From JAAYYM01 sp964483155 (GTDB lineage Bacteria > Bacillota > Clostridia > Lachnospirales > Lachnospiraceae), in the NCBI GenBank assembly GCA_964483155.1, contig CAZAAC010000044.1:1-19852 (forward strand): a stretch of DNA of 19,852 nucleotides, in the 5' to 3' direction. Shown here piece by piece: positions 9,460 to 17,467 of this stretch. Every line of letters starts with the position of its first letter. Within the stretch, counting starts at the first letter, position 1. The position numbers and the translations under genes were made by a program. A model generated the notes under the pieces. That model was not told the DNA's origin and did not search any database. It saw nothing but the letters and a program-made list of their open reading frames with translations.

Positions 9460-11176
9460 CCATCATACCTCCTACTATTCTTTTTGCTCTATAAATTGCT
9501 TTGTCTAAACGCTTATTCTCTTTTTCAGGTTCAACCATAAGCGCTCTGTTATATACCTCTTTCATTTCCTTTATTTTCTTTCCCTCTCCATCATAAGAAT
9601 CTAACAAATATGTTAAATAGTCTGCATATAACTCTACGCTCTTATATTGCAGAATCCTTTCTCCTCTTCTATAACACGCCAGCACTTTTTCTTCTTTTCC
9701 TTGTTCCTCATACATCTTCGCTAATCTGCAGATCAGTAATTCATCGTCTTGCTTAAAGCCCTGTAATCCCATCACCGCCTCTTCCCCATAATTCATTGCT
9801 GCTTTTGTGTCTGTCCTTTCCGTCTCCGTTAATACAGGCTCCCTGTAATAATATACTTCAAACAGCCTTTCTTTATATTTTCTGATTAATTCGGACTCCA
9901 GCTCACTCGGCATATTTTCTTCTATCCTCTGTAATTCTGCCTCTAGTATCTCTTCCGCTTTTATTAGTGAATCATTGATCTCGCAACGGCATACGATATA
10001 TAAGTGTCCGATATCAAGTATCTCTTCTGCTTCCTCAATAGAAAATAATCTTTTTCTCTTATACGCCGCCAGTTTACGCAAATTATAATCTACAATTGCA
10101 TAGTTGCTTTTCATCTCCGTCAAACTATTACATATATTGATATAATAATGCACCTCCGGATATGTTTCTTCTGAAACAAGTTCGAAAAATAATAGTGCCT
10201 CGTTATATTGACCAAATTTATGAAAATACATTTTTCCTGACTCGAAAAACGCTTTATTCCAGGCCGCATGATTCATGCCATTCATATTTGTATCCATATC
10301 TATGCTGTTTCTTTTTGTAGTACTGTCTTTGCTCTGTTTCTTAGGTATTCTCGTTTGTGCTATGCCTATTATAATGCTGAGTAAAAGAACAGTTGCTGTA
10401 GCCGTGTATTTTGCAAAATACTTGTTCTTTAAATATTTATTTTGAAAAATCCTTTCCACAGCATATGACAACTCATTGGCTGTCTGATAACGCATATCTG
10501 GTTCTTTGCTTGCGCACCGCTCCAGTACTTTTGCAAATGCAGTTCTACGCTTTTCCACTTCTTCCCTAATTCCTAAAACATGTTGAAGTGTTTTTCCCAA
10601 TGCATAAATATCAGTTCTACCATCAATGGGATATAATGCTTTTCCAGCTTTATCGCCAAATTGCTCTGGTGCTGCATAACCAAAAGAGCCGTATGCTCTC
10701 TCTCGCATCCTATCATCATGTAATTCTTCTGCTATTCCAAAGTCAAGCAGTCTGAGTGTACCGTCAGGCTTTATGATAATGTTGGATGGCTTAATATCCT
10801 GATGGATAATCGGTGGATGAAGTCCATGTAGATACGAAAGGATATCTGTTAAGGAACGACACCATATAAGCGCTTCTTTTTCCATAATATATCCATATTT
10901 TTTCACATATACATCAGCCGTATAACCCTCAATATATTCAAAAACCAGATATGTTTTTTCCATTTCTTCAATCCTGTCAATCAATTGTGGAATCAAAGCA
11001 TGTCGTATACGTTTTAGCACAGCAATCTCGTCTCCCGTTAATTGTTTGATTTCTTTGATTGCCCACTTTTGATGCAATGCCAAATCAATGGCAAGATATA
11101 CATTACTTGTGGCTCCGTACCCTATCTTTTCAATCATGCGATACCTACCACCCAGTATTCTGTTTTCTACATACAC
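9446..11176 (-). CDS. Transmembrane Ser/Thr protein kinase with TPR-like C-terminal region
   Basis: A 576-residue eukaryotic-like kinase. Kinase domain (about 11-245): glycine loop IGYGATSNV (18-26), ATP-anchoring Lys41 in WAIKEIK, catalytic loop HQDIKPSN (125-132, Asp127), DFG (145-147) and AAPEQ (168-172). The usual Arg before the catalytic Asp is replaced by Gln. A single membrane helix follows (about 257-274), putting the remaining 300 residues outside the cell if the kinase is cytoplasmic. That region is helical with TPR-like spacing (for example AWNKAFFESGKMYF from 305 and LAKMYEEQGKEEKVLACY from 485) and has no PASTA repeats. The start is GTG with GGAGGG 14 nt upstream, longer than ideal; no ATG is available in frame nearby. 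It is the first gene after the rseP terminator and overlaps the Ig-protein gene by 14 nt, implying a shared role. No PP2C phosphatase gene is nearby. Confidence 0.93.
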   Translation of the reverse strand: MYVENRILGGRYRMIEKIGYGATSNVYLAIDLALHQKWAIKEIKQLTGDEIAVLKRIRHALIPQLIDRIEEMEKTYLVFEYIEGYTADVYVKKYGYIMEKEALIWCRSLTDILSYLHGLHPPIIHQDIKPSNIIIKPDGTLRLLDFGIAEELHDDRMRERAYGSFGYAAPEQFGDKAGKALYPIDGRTDIYALGKTLQHVLGIREEVEKRRTAFAKVLERCASKEPDMRYQTANELSYAVERIFQNKYLKNKYFAKYTATATVLLLSIIIGIAQTRIPKKQSKDSTTKRNSIDMDTNMNGMNHAAWNKAFFESGKMYFHKFGQYNEALLFFELVSEETYPEVHYYINICNSLTEMKSNYAIVDYNLRKLAAYKRKRLFSIEEAEEILDIGHLYIVCRCEINDSLIKAEEILEAELQRIEENMPSELESELIRKYKERLFEVYYYREPVLTETERTDTKAAMNYGEEAVMGLQGFKQDDELLICRLAKMYEEQGKEEKVLACYRRGERILQYKSVELYADYLTYLLDSYDGEGKKIKEMKEVYNRALMVEPEKENKRLDKAIYRAKRIVGGMMGEEK

Positions 11177-11299
11177 CTGCTTAGAATAAACCCTCCTTTC
11201 AAATATAATTTTACAAAGTACTCTTTTTCTACCACATACACTTATAAAGCAGACCTAATATTACATTCTAATATTTGAAAATAGTGGCTGATATGCCAG
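11177..11299 (-). promoter_or_regulatory. Leader region of the kinase operon with an 8-bp direct repeat
   Basis: This AT-rich gap between the rseP terminator and the kinase gene should hold the kinase promoter, since the preceding terminator is strong. I found no convincing -35/-10 pair. A direct repeat CTAATATT occurs at 11255-11262 and 11268-11275, 13 bases apart start to start, and could be an operator or chance in AT-rich DNA. The SD GGAGGG is at 11191-11196. Confidence 0.35.
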
Positions 11300-11343
11300 A
11301 AAAAAATATGAATCAGATACTAATTATAGTATACTGATTCATA
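11300..11343 (-). terminator. Intrinsic terminator downstream of rseP
   Basis: A long AT-rich hairpin with arms 11307-11322 and 11327-11343. TATGAATCAG pairs with CTGATTCATA, continued by ATACTA with TAGTAT after a single bulged base at 11333, around a 4-base loop. On the minus strand it is followed directly by seven T (11306-11300). Orientation and position, about 60 bases after the rseP stop, fit a rho-independent end of the uppS-cdsA-dxr-rseP transcript. This makes the kinase gene the start of a new transcription unit. Confidence 0.85.
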
Positions 11344-11405
11344 CGTTATGTCAAGATTAATTTATTTTTAATATACTCTATTGTCTGTTTCTATGCTCTC
11401 AATCA

Positions 11406-12452
11406 TTACTTTGCAAATAATTTTGCGATATCATTATACATAATAAATACCATTAATATCATGAGTAATGCTAACCCAACAAAATGCACCATTCCTTCTT
11501 TCTCAGGACTAATCGGTTTACGTCTGATCACCTCTATAATCATAAATACCAATCTCCCCCCATCAAGTGCTGGTAACGGTAATAAATTCATAACACCCAG
11601 ATTGGCAGATATGAGTATCGCAATATTAAGCATCGACAATACAATGATTGAAATCCCCTCAGGTTTTGCTTCCTCGTATACTTCTCCAACCATCTGGGTG
11701 ATGCCAACTGGTCCGGCCAGATCATCTTTGTTTAGTTTTCCTTCAAAAAGCATGCCAAGACTTTTTAGCGTTGTCTTAATCCAATAGCGCACCTCATATA
11801 CACTATACTGAAGCACCTCAATTGGCGACCCATCTGTGACATATTCTCCACCCGAAAATCCATAATAGTATCTTCCTGTATCTTTGTCATACATTTGCTG
11901 TAATGTGGTTTCTCTCGTTTCTCCATCGCGCTCATATACCACTTCAACATCTTCATTCTGATTCATATAGGAATAAACAATAATCTCACGATACAGTTTT
12001 ATATTCTCATTTCCCATTTTGACAATTTTATCGCCTGCCTCAATACCAGCCTCAGCAGCTGGATACCCCTCAACAACGTCGGTGATAACCGCCGAATCAT
12101 AGCCTGAATACCCTACCACAAACAAAGAAAAAATAAATGCCAAAATAAAATTAAATATGGGACCTGCTACAATAACAGAAATTCTAGCCCATACATTTGC
12201 CTTCAGGAAAGAGCTTTCTTCAATTTTCTCTGGATCTTCATCATCAAAAACGCATGCCCCACCGAACGGAATAATCTTTAAACTATACTTTGTTTCATTC
12301 TTCGTATAGCTTAACATAGTAGGCCCAAATCCAATTGAAAATTCTTTGACAGCTATACCATTCATCTTTGCCAATAAAAAATGTCCTAATTCGTGTGCAA
12401 TGACAATCACACAAAACATAATAATTGCAATTACTATATTCAAATCATCCAC
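11406..12452 (-). CDS. rseP: RseP-type site-2 membrane zinc metalloprotease (M50)
   Basis: An intramembrane protease of the RseP/RasP family that cleaves membrane-bound anti-sigma factors and leftover signal peptides within the bilayer. The 348 residues fit single-PDZ Firmicutes members. Seen: first membrane helix with the zinc motif HELGH (His20, Glu21, His24); GPIFNF (97-102) in the second membrane region; a PDZ domain (about 120-195) beginning after the helix ending FVVGYSG; GPVG (247-250); and NLLPLPALDGGR (289-300), whose Asp297 is the third zinc ligand; a further C-terminal helix at about 324-340. The start is GTG with only a weak SD, and the first 13 bases overlap the end of dxr, so translational coupling is likely. 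A strong terminator follows. The usual neighbour ispG is displaced by the kinase module. Confidence 0.97.
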   Translation of the reverse strand: MDDLNIVIAIIMFCVIVIAHELGHFLLAKMNGIAVKEFSIGFGPTMLSYTKNETKYSLKIIPFGGACVFDDEDPEKIEESSFLKANVWARISVIVAGPIFNFILAFIFSLFVVGYSGYDSAVITDVVEGYPAAEAGIEAGDKIVKMGNENIKLYREIIVYSYMNQNEDVEVVYERDGETRETTLQQMYDKDTGRYYYGFSGGEYVTDGSPIEVLQYSVYEVRYWIKTTLKSLGMLFEGKLNKDDLAGPVGITQMVGEVYEEAKPEGISIIVLSMLNIAILISANLGVMNLLPLPALDGGRLVFMIIEVIRRKPISPEKEGMVHFVGLALLMILMVFIMYNDIAKLFAK

Positions 12453-13588
12453 CTGCTCTCAATAAATTCATATGTTTCGGCTTCTACCCTCAGAATTTGT
12501 TCAACAGTAGGAAAAGCCAGGACAGTATGTTTGTTCATGGCCTCTTCAATAATCACCGGTATTTCAAGGAAACCAATTGCTTGATTTAAAAATAGACTAA
12601 CTGCCTTTTCATTTGCCGCATTATATACCGTAGTCATAGAACCGCCTGCCGCTGCCGCAGCATATGCCAGCTGCAATCCCTTAAATGTTTTCTCATCCGG
12701 TTTCTCAAATGTTAGTTGCTGAAGTTCAAAAAAATCTACTCTTTTTGCTGACAAATATTGACGTTCTGGATAATAAATCGCATATTGGATAGGAAGCTTC
12801 ATATCTGGCATTCCAAGTTCTGCAATAATTGCACCATCTACATATTGCACCATAGAATGAATAATACTCTGTGGGTGGACTACAACCTGTATCCTATCTA
12901 AATCAACACCAAATAACCACTTGGCTTCTATTACTTCAAGTCCTTTATTAACAAGTGTCGCCGAATCGATTGTGATTTTGCGTCCCATAGTCCAGTTTGG
13001 GTGTTTTAGAGCATCATTCACTGTCATCCTGCTAAGCTCTTCATATGACTTCCCGCGAAACGGACCACCCGACGCAGTTAAAAGAATTTTCTCAATCTTT
13101 CCATAATTCTCACCATTTAGTGATTGATATATTGCACTATGCTCGCTGTCAACTGGAAGAATTGATACATTGTGTTTTTTTGCAAGTGGCATAATAATAT
13201 GACCGGCTGTCACCAATGTCTCTTTGTTCGCCAGGGCTATCTGTTTGCCCGCTTCAATTGCTGCAATAGTAGGTTTGATTCCAATCATACCCACGATAGC
13301 TGCAACCAGCATCTCTACTTCATCCATGACTGATATAGCTATTAAGCCTTCCATCCCTGCATAAACTTTAACAGATAAATCTGCTATATTGCTACGAAGT
13401 ATCGTAGCAGCTTCTTCATCCCATACCGCTACCGCTTTTGGCATAAATTCACGAATCTGCTGTTCCAACAGCTTGATATTACTTCCTGCTGCTAAAGAAA
13501 TAACCTTAATATCATTATTTTCTCTTACAATTTCAAGTGTTTGCGTTCCAATTGAACCGGTTGAACCAAGAATTGCTATTTTTTTCAT
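12440..13588 (-). CDS. dxr: 1-deoxy-D-xylulose 5-phosphate reductoisomerase
   Basis: Converts DXP to methylerythritol 4-phosphate with NADPH and a divalent metal, the committed step of the MEP pathway. The 382 residues are normal for the family. The N-terminal Rossmann motif is GSTGSIG (8-14); the metal and substrate site shows PVDSEH (Asp147, Glu149), TASGGPFRG (171-179), HPNWTMG (196-202) and TLVNKGLEVIEA (211-222, with Glu218). The ATG start has AAGGTGAG closely upstream. It follows cdsA after 24 nt and overlaps rseP by 13 nt, consistent with one transcript. Cytoplasmic; sole visible isoprenoid entry step here, paired with ispG farther along the locus. Confidence 0.99.
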   Translation of the reverse strand: MKKIAILGSTGSIGTQTLEIVRENNDIKVISLAAGSNIKLLEQQIREFMPKAVAVWDEEAATILRSNIADLSVKVYAGMEGLIAISVMDEVEMLVAAIVGMIGIKPTIAAIEAGKQIALANKETLVTAGHIIMPLAKKHNVSILPVDSEHSAIYQSLNGENYGKIEKILLTASGGPFRGKSYEELSRMTVNDALKHPNWTMGRKITIDSATLVNKGLEVIEAKWLFGVDLDRIQVVVHPQSIIHSMVQYVDGAIIAELGMPDMKLPIQYAIYYPERQYLSAKRVDFFELQQLTFEKPDEKTFKGLQLAYAAAAAGGSMTTVYNAANEKAVSLFLNQAIGFLEIPVIIEEAMNKHTVLAFPTVEQILRVEAETYEFIESRWMI

Positions 13589-13612
13589 ACACTCACCTTA
13601 TTTTTTTAATCA

Positions 13613-14434
13613 CTAATATAACATAATCACAGCTAAAAAGTAAATCATTGGTGCCGTGAAAATCACACTATCAAAACGATCTAAAATTCCACCATGACCA
13701 GGAATAATTTTCCCATAATCCTTAATATCATGGTTACGCTTAATAGCTGATGCTGCCAGGTCTCCTATTTGTGCCACAATAGCTCCAACTGCTCCGATAA
13801 TGACAAATACCCACGTGTACTGCCTCCCTGCCATCGTATCTCCAACCACAAAATAAGCATACAGACCTGCTACGATTGCGGCTCCTACAATTCCCCCAGC
13901 GGAACCCTCTATTGATTTTTTCGGGCTCAATTTAGGTGCCAATTTATGCTTACCAATTAGCATGCCAACACAATAGGCACAAGTATCATTCATCCACGAG
14001 CTAATAAAAATAAGCCAAACAACATAAACTCCATGGTTCATATTACGCGTCAGATAAATAAACGATAGCATAACTGGTACATATACCACACCGAAAAAAG
14101 CAGACATCATATTGTTTGCATGATACTTAGGAAAAGTAAACACGTATACAAACATAAAGACAACAATAATCGTAATTAGTGTTAATAGTAAAAACTTTTC
14201 TTCACAAGGTGTTAAAAGAATCAAATAGTACACTATCACCCCCAGATATCCAACAACCTCGAGTGAATTTAATCTCTTACCTATCGTTTTAACCCCCGTG
14301 GCACGATAAAATTCAAATAATCCAATTATGGAAATCGTACATAACCCTAAGGCCAACACAAATTCTCCCACTACAGTAAATCCAATGGCCAAAATAACTA
14401 TAATAACACTACTTAGCAGTCTTGTCCAAAACAT
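13613..14434 (-). CDS. cdsA: Phosphatidate cytidylyltransferase (CDP-diacylglycerol synthase)
   Basis: Makes CDP-diacylglycerol from phosphatidic acid and CTP, the branch point for anionic phospholipids. The 273 residues form a multi-helix membrane protein (about eight hydrophobic segments). The C-terminal half holds the family signature: SPKKSIEGSAGG (170-181), GDLAASAIKR (224-233), KDYGKIIPGHGG (238-249) and LDRFDS (251-256) with the conserved metal-binding Asp residues. The ATG at 14434 has GGGAGG upstream; the spacing of about 9 nt is good. It is 20 nt after uppS and 24 nt before dxr, in the usual clostridial order. Confidence 0.98.
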   Translation of the reverse strand: MFWTRLLSSVIIVILAIGFTVVGEFVLALGLCTISIIGLFEFYRATGVKTIGKRLNSLEVVGYLGVIVYYLILLTPCEEKFLLLTLITIIVVFMFVYVFTFPKYHANNMMSAFFGVVYVPVMLSFIYLTRNMNHGVYVVWLIFISSWMNDTCAYCVGMLIGKHKLAPKLSPKKSIEGSAGGIVGAAIVAGLYAYFVVGDTMAGRQYTWVFVIIGAVGAIVAQIGDLAASAIKRNHDIKDYGKIIPGHGGILDRFDSVIFTAPMIYFLAVIMLY

Positions 14435-14454
14435 TCAGCACTACCTCCCGCATT

Positions 14455-15159
14455 CTATTCTTTCACTGCGCCAAAACGTCTATCTCTACTATTATATGCT
14501 GTAATTGCTTTTAATAACTCCTCTTTTGAGAAATCTGGCCAATGAACTTCAGCAAAATAAAACTCTGCATAGGCCAACTGCCATAAAAGAAAGTTCGAAA
14601 TCCTTTGTTCTCCACTCGTTCTAATCAGCAAATCTGGATCCGGTATTCCCGCCGTATCCAAATAGCTTTCAAATTGTTCTGCCGTAACAATATCCTTTGC
14701 TATCTTTCCTGACTCTCTATCACAAATCAAATGATTCATAGCTCTTATCATCTCATCTTTGCTTCCATAGTTTAAAGCAATCTGAAAATGAAGTCCATCA
14801 TTATTCTTTGTTGCTTCTTCCAATTCTGCAATCCGCGCTCTAATATCATTATCCAATCTCGATTTATCACCAATAACCTTAACACACATACGGTTTTTTT
14901 CTGCTGTCTTCAAACATGTTTTCATATAATTGCGTAGCAGCTTCATCAAAGCTTCCACTTCTTCTTTGGGTCGATCCCAATTTTCGGTGGAAAATGCATA
15001 AACTGTCAGATACTGAATTCCCATTTTATATGCTTCTTCACATATGACCTCTACATTTTTACTGCCCTGTGCATGCCCATAATTTCTAGGCATTCCTTTG
15101 CTCTTTGCCCAACGACCATTTCCATCCAAAATAATAGCCACATGATTTGGAATTTTCAT
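14455..15159 (-). CDS. uppS: Isoprenyl transferase, undecaprenyl diphosphate synthase
   Basis: A cis-prenyltransferase that adds isopentenyl units to farnesyl diphosphate to give the undecaprenyl-PP lipid carrier of peptidoglycan and wall polymers. Conserved blocks are visible: HVAIILDGNGRWA near the N-terminus (catalytic Asp12 in this numbering), HAQGSKN, TVYAFSTENW, LNYGSKDE, and the C-terminal RTSGEQRISNFLLWQ with AEFYF and HWPDF. The frame stays open 21 codons further, to 15222, but I choose the ATG at 15159: GGGGAGAGG sits just upstream, MKIPNHVAI is the usual family N-terminus, and the extra codons would cover a terminator-like hairpin. The protein is then 234 residues. It begins the uppS-cdsA-dxr-rseP string. 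Cytoplasmic, membrane-associated. Confidence 0.97.
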   Translation of the reverse strand: MKIPNHVAIILDGNGRWAKSKGMPRNYGHAQGSKNVEVICEEAYKMGIQYLTVYAFSTENWDRPKEEVEALMKLLRNYMKTCLKTAEKNRMCVKVIGDKSRLDNDIRARIAELEEATKNNDGLHFQIALNYGSKDEMIRAMNHLICDRESGKIAKDIVTAEQFESYLDTAGIPDPDLLIRTSGEQRISNFLLWQLAYAEFYFAEVHWPDFSKEELLKAITAYNSRDRRFGAVKE

Positions 15160-15169
15160 TTTTCCTCTC

Positions 15170-15213
15170 CCCAAAAAGTAAGGGGACACGACGTCAATCA
15201 TGTCATGTCCCTC
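15170..15213 (-). terminator. Terminator-like hairpin between frr and uppS (terminator or attenuator)
   Basis: On the minus strand GGGACATGA (15211-15203) pairs with TCGTGTCCC (15191-15183), nine pairs including one G-U, with one more C-G pair inside. It is followed by CTTACTTTTTGG, giving a T5 run at about 15173-15177. It lies about 15 bases after the frr stop and just before the uppS SD. It could end part of the frr transcript, so that uppS and later genes are reached by read-through. No new promoter for uppS was seen. Confidence 0.6.
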
Positions 15214-15227
15214 TTTATTCACTTATT

Positions 15228-15770
15228 CTACACTTTTAAAATTTCCTGCGATTTTTCCTCTACTAATTGTTCTAAATCTTTAATGTACTTATCTGTTAGT
15301 TTCTGAAGTCCTTCTTCTAAATCTGCAATCTCGTCTTCAGAAATATCTAATTTTTTAAATGCTTCATTTCCATCACGCCTTGCATTCCGAATCGCAATTT
15401 TATTAGCTTCCCCTTTTTTCTTTATCTCTTTAACAAGCTCTTTTCTACGATCCTCAGTTAATTCTGGAAATACCAGTCGAATTGTCAAGCCATCATTTGT
15501 CGGGTTAATTCCAATATCAGAAGATTGAATTGCACGTGAAATATCTTTAATTAAATTTTTATCCCACGGAATAATCTGTATTAATCTCGGTTCGGGAACC
15601 GAAATATTGCCAACTTGCTGAAGCGGCGTTGGTGTTCCATAATAATCCACTTTGATTTTATCCAAAATATGTGGGTTGGCACGTCCAGCCCTAATTGCTG
15701 CAAATTCAACTTCCAGATTATTATATGCCTTCTTCATTTTGGCGTCATATTGTGCTAATTTTTCATTCAT
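15228..15770 (-). CDS. frr: Ribosome recycling factor
   Basis: RRF splits post-termination ribosomes together with EF-G. The 180 residues are near the usual 185. Conserved blocks are evident: LEVEFAAIRAGRANPHIL (19-36), VDYYGTPTPLQQVGNISVPEPR (41-62), NDGLTIRLVFPELTEDRRKEL (92-112) and IRNARRDGNEAFKKL (127-141). The N- and C-terminal helices flank a small beta-rich domain as in the known fold. The ATG at 15770 has a strong SD (GGGAGG) upstream, 23 nt after pyrH. Pairing with pyrH is standard across bacteria. A hairpin follows the gene before uppS. Confidence 0.99.
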   Translation of the reverse strand: MNEKLAQYDAKMKKAYNNLEVEFAAIRAGRANPHILDKIKVDYYGTPTPLQQVGNISVPEPRLIQIIPWDKNLIKDISRAIQSSDIGINPTNDGLTIRLVFPELTEDRRKELVKEIKKKGEANKIAIRNARRDGNEAFKKLDISEDEIADLEEGLQKLTDKYIKDLEQLVEEKSQEILKV

Positions 15771-15793
15771 AAATTTTTCCTCCCGATTTATTT

Positions 15794-16489
15794 TTATACA
15801 GTAATCCGTGTTCCGGTAAAACTGCCCTTCATTGTATTCACAATGCAGTTCTTTTCATTTAAACCAAATACAAGCATCTGCATCTTATTCTCCATTGCTA
15901 ATATGGATGCTGTCAAATCGACCACCTGTAATTGCTTATCAATCACTTCGCCAATAGATATTTCGTCATACTTCTTGGCATTAGGATTTAATCTTGGGTC
16001 TGCATCATATACTCCATCAACCGACTTAGCCAGCAATATTGCATCCGCCTCCACTTCAATTGCACGCAATACTACCCCTGTATCAGTAGAGAAATATGGA
16101 TGCCCAGTTCCTCCAGCAAAAAACACAACATTGCCACGTTTAAAATACTTATTTGCACGATCTTTTGAAAACAGTTTTGTAAAAGAACCACACATAAATG
16201 GCGTCAGAATTTCTGTTTCAATACCAGTAGATCGGAAAACTTCTGAAACATAGATGCAATTCATAATTGTAGCCAACATACCAATCTGATCTGCCTTGGT
16301 TCGATCAATGTTCTTACTTGTTCTCCCCCGCCAGAAATTACCGCCACCGATTACAATGCCGATTTGAATTCCTTCTTCCAACAAGGATTTTACCTGCAAA
16401 GCAACTTCTTTAATCTTTTGTTCGTCAAAACCCGTCTTGTTTTCTCCAGCTAAAGCCTCTCCGCTCAGTTTTAACAACACTCTGTTCAT
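15794..16489 (-). CDS. pyrH: UMP kinase
   Basis: Phosphorylates UMP to UDP in pyrimidine nucleotide synthesis; bacterial UMPKs belong to the amino-acid kinase fold and are allosterically controlled by GTP and UTP. The 231 residues fit (usual about 235-240). Seen: LLKLSGEAL (5-13, Lys7 for phosphate), IGGGNFWRG (47-55), the UMP/GTP-region DRTKADQIGMLAT (62-74), FAGGTGHPYFSTDT (124-137) and LLAKSVDGVYDADP (152-165), the ATP-binding block. It ends with TRITV. The gene lies 24 nt after the bactofilin gene and 23 nt before frr, presumably on one transcript. The usual upstream neighbours rpsB and tsf are not present here. Confidence 0.99.
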   Translation of the reverse strand: MNRVLLKLSGEALAGENKTGFDEQKIKEVALQVKSLLEEGIQIGIVIGGGNFWRGRTSKNIDRTKADQIGMLATIMNCIYVSEVFRSTGIETEILTPFMCGSFTKLFSKDRANKYFKRGNVVFFAGGTGHPYFSTDTGVVLRAIEVEADAILLAKSVDGVYDADPRLNPNAKKYDEISIGEVIDKQLQVVDLTASILAMENKMQMLVFGLNEKNCIVNTMKGSFTGTRITV

Positions 16490-16513
16490 ATAGTCAATCG
16501 CCTTACTTCCTAT

Positions 16514-17431
16514 TTATTTTTTATCCTTCGTTACTTTATCATCTTCAAAGAAATTTTTTGGACTAACTTCTGCATAACACTGTGAACAAAGGCCCTCGAT
16601 TACTGCGCCATTATTGATCTGAATAGATTTGCTCTTGATATTTCCCATGATAATAGCTGTTACATCAAGAATAACCGGACCATGTACATCAATATCACCT
16701 TTTACGGCACCAGCTAGTACAGCTGAAGTTGCTTTAATATTTCCTTTCACAACGGTGTTCTGACCGATTTTTACTGCACCAATGCTTTCAATCTCTCCAA
16801 TGATTTTAGCCGCATCTGCAAAGACTTCCTCTGCTTTGGAATTACCTGTAATGCTACCCGTAACCACCAGCTTGCCCTTAACCTCTAAGTTTCCTTCAAC
16901 TCCACCGGTTACTTCCAGATTTCCAGCTGTAGAAATATCACCTTTTACTAACATTCCTTCTGTGATAATACCCGTTTCATTTGTTACTCTTTCTTCATTG
17001 AATAATACTGCATTTTCCTCTTCCATTATCTGTGCAACCTCCTGCTCTATAGTTGGCTCTTCATAAGCCCTAGTCTCTTCCATTTCTTCAATAATCTCTT
17101 CATGTGATTCTGGAATGAGCGTTTCTTCCATCATAAATTCCATTTGCATCGTATCTGTGGCAGTTGCAGTTTCTTCCTCAGCGTCAGGAATCCCTTCAAA
17201 CGCATAGCTCTCTTCCAATGGTTTCTCGCCAAACTCGCTCGCAGTTATGTTTTCAATTCCAATATCCTCGATATTCTTCAACATCTCTTCAATGCTTGGT
17301 TCTTTGAATTCTCCCTCATCTGTCAGCGTATCCACCATCTGCATATCGTCTTTTCCCTGATCAGTTTCTTCTGGCATCAATTCATTTACTGCCTGCGATA
17401 AATCCTCTTTAAAATCCTTGAAAAAGCTCAT
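16514..17431 (-). CDS. Bactofilin-family polymer-forming protein with long acidic N-terminus
   Basis: Bactofilins self-assemble into filaments through a beta-helix core and scaffold cell-wall or morphology functions at the membrane. The C-terminal half (about 154-288) has the typical six-residue hydrophobic/glycine rhythm: TEGMLVKGDISTAGNLEVTG, then GNLEVKGKLVVTGSITGN, then VVKGNIKATSAVLAGAVKGD, ending near AVIEGL. The first ~150 residues are strongly acidic (runs of E/D), probably disordered, much longer than in short bactofilins. A CSQC pair (282-285) follows the core. I start at the ATG at 17431 (MSFFKDFKED), because GGAGG lies 8 nt upstream; an in-frame ATG at 17458 lacks an SD. It sits 36 nt after the deacetylase gene and 24 nt before pyrH, hinting at a peptidoglycan-linked role. 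Confidence 0.9.
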   Translation of the reverse strand: MSFFKDFKEDLSQAVNELMPEETDQGKDDMQMVDTLTDEGEFKEPSIEEMLKNIEDIGIENITASEFGEKPLEESYAFEGIPDAEEETATATDTMQMEFMMEETLIPESHEEIIEEMEETRAYEEPTIEQEVAQIMEEENAVLFNEERVTNETGIITEGMLVKGDISTAGNLEVTGGVEGNLEVKGKLVVTGSITGNSKAEEVFADAAKIIGEIESIGAVKIGQNTVVKGNIKATSAVLAGAVKGDIDVHGPVILDVTAIIMGNIKSKSIQINNGAVIEGLCSQCYAEVSPKNFFEDDKVTKDKK

Positions 17432-17467
17432 TTTCCATTCCTCCATCTTTTCTATCATATTCTACAT

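Noticed and set aside
15160..15222. Longer N-terminus for UppS starting at 15222
   Set aside because: The extension crosses a terminator-like hairpin, has no family similarity that I recognise, and a better SD precedes the ATG at 15159.
17432..17458. Bactofilin start at the in-frame ATG at 17458
   Set aside because: The extra nine codons contain the GGAGG that serves the ATG at 17431, and no SD precedes 17458.
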